Positions 4,908-7,111 of a stretch of 7,111 nt of DNA are shown here, in pieces. This DNA comes from a bacterium (GTDB lineage: Bacteria; Thermosulfidibacterota; Thermosulfidibacteria; Thermosulfidibacterales; Thermosulfidibacteraceae), in contig JALWBK010000162.1 of NCBI GenBank assembly GCA_027037155.1, forward strand, positions 1 through 7,111. The letters run 5' to 3'. How positions within the stretch are numbered: position 1 is the stretch's first letter; the number at the start of each line of letters is the position of its first letter. Made by a program: the position numbers and the translations under genes. Below the pieces are notes generated by a model. The model was given only the letters and a program-made list of their open reading frames with translations, did not search any database and was not told the DNA's origin.

Positions 4908-5544
4908 CTCCTGTCTTGTCAGCCCACATTAAAAGGTCAAGCTCCACAGGAGACAGTCCAAGCCGCTTCGCAAGGTGTACAAAGGCTTTCTCAAGCTCAA
5001 GGTACTTTTTATAGCTCAAGCTTTTAGGCAACTGGTCAATAGCCCCTGCGGCAAGCATCCCTTTCAGGATATGCCTGTCAATTATGGCTCCATCAAGAAA
5101 AAAGCCTATATTTCTCAAAAAGTGAGTGGCTTCCTTTAAACTGTATCCGTTAACCCTCTTGACAAGCCATCGGCGCGATTCAAAGGGATCTTCATACTGA
5201 AGCAGCCTCTTCCTCACCCTAACCTTCCTATTCTCCAAAAACACCTTCCTCAAAGAGACCACTCTTTCCGCCTTGGTGTTGTGAAACCTCACCCTTCCCT
5301 TTAAGACCAATGCTATTTCACCGGCATCTCCCTCAAAGAGGAGCCCCTTGTCGGCGAGTACCCGAACCGCTTCCCAGCAACTCAAGGCCTTGGACTGGGG
5401 AGTCAGCAGACAAAACACCGCCTCAAGATAAAGATCCTCATCGGGCGCTTCTTTCCAGCACCTTTTAAAGGACTCCACGCGCTCTTCAATGTCCGACCTA
5501 AGTTCATCATAAAGCACTAAAAGTCTATCCACGTAATCACTCAC
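4894..5544 (-). CDS. ogg: Ogg2-type 8-oxoguanine DNA glycosylase / AP lyase
   Basis: This base-excision repair enzyme removes 8-oxoguanine from DNA and cuts the abasic strand. The protein has 216 residues from GTG, the usual Ogg2 size (about 205-220). Visible family marks are CLLTPQSKA (about 45-53), RFHNTKAERV (86-95), and the helix-hairpin-helix region NGYSLKEATHFLRNIGF (132-148) with the presumed Schiff-base lysine K137. The catalytic aspartate D156 follows in AIIDRHIL. The chain ends in lysine, a feature reported for Ogg2 enzymes as important for telling 8-oxoguanine from guanine. Start: GTG at 5544 has GAGGA 6 bases upstream, while the in-frame TTG at 5550 would touch that Shine-Dalgarno. 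It overlaps cbiHC by 8 bases, so it is likely translated by coupling. Its neighbour perR also concerns oxidative damage. Confidence 0.93.
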   Translation of the reverse strand: MSDYVDRLLVLYDELRSDIEERVESFKRCWKEAPDEDLYLEAVFCLLTPQSKALSCWEAVRVLADKGLLFEGDAGEIALVLKGRVRFHNTKAERVVSLRKVFLENRKVRVRKRLLQYEDPFESRRWLVKRVNGYSLKEATHFLRNIGFFLDGAIIDRHILKGMLAAGAIDQLPKSLSYKKYLELEKAFVHLAKRLGLSPVELDLLMWADKTGVVFK

Positions 5545-6895
5545 AGGCAATCCTCAAAAGGGCATTTACGGCAGCAACAGCAAGGGGAGTTCCCCCTCTG
5601 TTCCCCTCAAGCACAAGGGAGGGAACGGGTAACTTCTCAACCGATCTTTTCGCTTCAACTGTGCCCACAAAGCCAACGGGAAGCGCAACAACAGCCTTAG
5701 GAAAAATCCCTGTCTCTTCGTATATCTTAACCGCCTCCAGCAACACCGTAGGAGCATTGCCCACCACAAGTATACTCTCTTTCAAAAGATGTGACACATC
5801 CCTCAAACCCCACGCCAATCTGGTATATCCATCAGGCACCTCTTTAGGTTTGGGGATGGACATTACAGAAACGCCAAGCCTCTCAGCATAGCTACGAGAG
5901 ATGCCCGCCTTTGCCATCTGCGTGTCAACCAGCAGAGTACACCCTCTTTTAAGAGCACCAACCGCCTCCTTTACAAAACCCCTGTTAAAACTCACCAGGG
6001 ATGCAATGGAAAAGTCGGCAACAGCGTGCACCATCCTCGCTACAACCTCAACCTCCCAAGGATCAAAGTCGTGGGCCTTAAGGTGATCCCTCACAAAAGA
6101 GAGGCTAAAGTTTTCAATTGCAGCAGATTCGTCTTGCACACCTAAGGAAACGTGATAACATAACCTACCTTTATCAAAGTACCCCCTATCGGTAACAAGT
6201 TTATCCTTCAGCACCTTTGTCCTTGAGCATCCCACGAACACCGTGGTATTCATACTGGTAAAGGGAACGTCTTCAAGATCGGCAAGTTTTAAAATCTGCG
6301 TTCTCTCGTCAGGTTGGAAGGCATTCTCCACTATGGCAACTGGAGTGGACGCATCCCTGTACCTTGCTATAGTATTGACCGCTTTAGACAGATGAAACTT
6401 TCTCTTTTTGCTACCAGGATTAACGATAACTATGGGAACATCCGTCAAAGAAACGCGATCCAAGGTGAACACTATCTTCTCCCATGGAACCAAAAGATCA
6501 GAAAGGGAAACCAAGGCAAAATCGCCTCCCAGCGGAACTCCCACCCTTGATGCCGCAAAAGAAAGCGCTGGAATCCCTGGAACCACCTCCACATCCACAT
6601 CCTTCGCCATTGAAAGGACCAACGATGCCATGCCATATATACCGGGATCCCCACTGGAGACCAACGAAACTCTCTTTCCAGCCCTTGCAAGCTCTATTGC
6701 AACCTCACAGCGTCTCTTTTCCTCTCCCATCCCTGTGAAGATACATTGAGCACTTACAAAGCTCTCTATCTGCTTAATATACTTGCTATAACCCACCACA
6801 ACGTCAGAGCTTCTCAAAATCTCCACTGCGTAGCCGCTCAAGTGCTGGAAAACCCCAGGACCTATACCCACAACAAAAAGCGCACCTCTACTCAC
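5537..6895 (-). CDS. cbiHC: Fused CbiH-CbiC: cobalt-precorrin-3 C17-methyltransferase plus cobalt-precorrin-8 methylmutase
   Basis: One reading frame of 452 residues (numbered from GTG at 6895) holds two cobalamin-synthesis enzymes. Residues about 5-240 are a CbiH/CobJ-type SAM methyltransferase with VGIGPG (9-14), SSGDPGIYGMA (80-90), VVPGIPALSFAASRVGVPLG (105-124), and an end motif VTDRGYFDKG (234-243). It methylates C17 and contracts the ring. Residues about 245-452 are CbiC/CobH with RMVHAVADF around catalytic H290, DTQMAKAGI (324-332), GNAPT (379-383), GFVGTVEAK (408-416) and GNRGGTPLA (431-439). It moves a methyl group from C11 to C12, giving cobyrinate. Both halves look intact, and no stop or frameshift separates them. 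ATG at 6901 is an alternative start, but GAGG (6903-6906) is 1 base from it and 7 from the GTG. It overlaps cbiG and ogg2. Confidence 0.92.
   Translation of the reverse strand: MSRGALFVVGIGPGVFQHLSGYAVEILRSSDVVVGYSKYIKQIESFVSAQCIFTGMGEEKRRCEVAIELARAGKRVSLVSSGDPGIYGMASLVLSMAKDVDVEVVPGIPALSFAASRVGVPLGGDFALVSLSDLLVPWEKIVFTLDRVSLTDVPIVIVNPGSKKRKFHLSKAVNTIARYRDASTPVAIVENAFQPDERTQILKLADLEDVPFTSMNTTVFVGCSRTKVLKDKLVTDRGYFDKGRLCYHVSLGVQDESAAIENFSLSFVRDHLKAHDFDPWEVEVVARMVHAVADFSIASLVSFNRGFVKEAVGALKRGCTLLVDTQMAKAGISRSYAERLGVSVMSIPKPKEVPDGYTRLAWGLRDVSHLLKESILVVGNAPTVLLEAVKIYEETGIFPKAVVALPVGFVGTVEAKRSVEKLPVPSLVLEGNRGGTPLAVAAVNALLRIACE
5542..5555 (-). promoter_or_regulatory. Ribosome binding site that decides the ogg2 start
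   Basis: On the minus strand GAGGA (5555-5551) is followed by six bases and GTG (5544-5542), all inside the last codons of cbiHC. The alternative TTG start at 5550 would follow GAGGA with no spacer, so the GTG is preferred. Confidence 0.6.
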
Positions 6896-7111
6896 CGGCA
6901 TACCTCGCCACAGAGAAAGTCACCTTACCCACCACCACCTTCGGCACCACAAGCTCTCCCCTGGGCAACACAGAAAGGGCACAAGGCTCACAGACGCCTG
7001 GAATCCCCAACAAGTCCATGGCCCTCGAAGGAGAGACTCCAGCAAATTTTACTAAAACTTCTTCAGGAACCCCAACAAGGGCCACACCACTGGGCAAAAG
7101 AGGCAACAGAT
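6888..7111 (-). CDS. cbiG: CbiG, cobalt-precorrin-5A hydrolase, C-terminal end only (gene runs off the right edge)
   Basis: The frame is open to the right edge and gives the last 73 residues of a longer protein; the first visible codons are CTG and TTG, not a real start. The segment matches the C-terminal domain of CbiG: V-A-L-V-G-V-P near its beginning, then AGVSPSRAMDLLGIPGVCEP, A-L-S, and LVVPKVVVGKVTFSVAR. CbiG opens the delta-lactone of cobalt-precorrin-5A with loss of acetaldehyde, a step found only in the oxygen-independent cobalamin pathway. CbiG uses a product formed downstream of the CbiH step, and the gene overlaps the next one, cbiHC, so they form one operon. The N-terminal part and any upstream cobalamin riboswitch are outside the window. 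Confidence is lowered by the short length. Confidence 0.82.
   Translation of the reverse strand, partial: LLPLLPSGVALVGVPEEVLVKFAGVSPSRAMDLLGIPGVCEPCALSVLPRGELVVPKVVVGKVTFSVARYAGE
6893..6906 (-). promoter_or_regulatory. Ribosome binding site that decides the cbiHC start
   Basis: On the minus strand GAGG (6906-6903) is followed by seven bases and GTG (6895-6893), just before the cbiG stop (6890-6888). The ATG at 6901 is only one base from GAGG. The layout copies the cbiHC/ogg2 junction, which favours the GTG, though ATG cannot be excluded. Confidence 0.5.

Noticed and set aside
6408..6749. A 113-codon plus-strand frame opposite cbiHC
   Set aside because: It lies opposite the conserved CbiH domain, is Ser/Thr/Pro-rich as expected for a mirror frame, and has no recognisable domain.

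Overview
The window reads as bacterial chromosome packed with genes. All but one of the protein genes lie on the minus strand, most with overlaps or gaps of a few bases. The gene content points to an anaerobic or microaerophilic, probably thermophilic bacterium. The evidence is a bacterial selenocysteine system (SelA/SelB), enzymes of the oxygen-independent early-cobalt branch of cobalamin synthesis (CbiG, CbiH, CbiC), and an Ogg2-type 8-oxoguanine glycosylase, a family best known from archaea, Thermotoga-like bacteria and other anaerobes. The species cannot be fixed from the sequence.

In minus-strand transcription order (right to left) the first block is the 3' end of cbiG (6888-7111), a fused cbiH-cbiC gene (5537-6895), ogg2 (4894-5544), a PerR-type Fur regulator (4429-4842) and sfsA (3737-4438). 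The cbiG/cbiHC and cbiHC/ogg2 junctions are short overlaps of nearly the same sequence. perR has a candidate promoter of its own and a palindrome just upstream of its ribosome binding site.

One small plus-strand gene (3450-3734) follows. It encodes a 94-residue exported protein with four cysteines that I do not recognise. It has a strong Shine-Dalgarno, a candidate promoter shared back-to-back with selA, and a convincing intrinsic terminator that lies inside the 3' part of sfsA on the opposite strand.

The second minus-strand block is selA (1984-3366), selB (116-1987) and the first 37 codons of a LysR-family regulator (1-111). It forms a tight operon: selA and selB overlap by ATGA, and the lysR ribosome binding site covers the selB stop. 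SelA converts seryl-tRNA(Sec) to selenocysteyl-tRNA(Sec), SelB delivers it to the ribosome at UGA/SECIS sites, and the LysR protein is likely a regulator of selenium genes. selD and the tRNA(Sec) gene are not in the window.

No rRNA, tRNA, CRISPR array, insertion sequence or riboswitch was seen, and no gene-free stretch exceeds 100 bases. The least ordinary part is 3365-3836: the orphan exported protein, overlapping divergent promoters, a hairpin over the selA start, and an antisense terminator inside sfsA.
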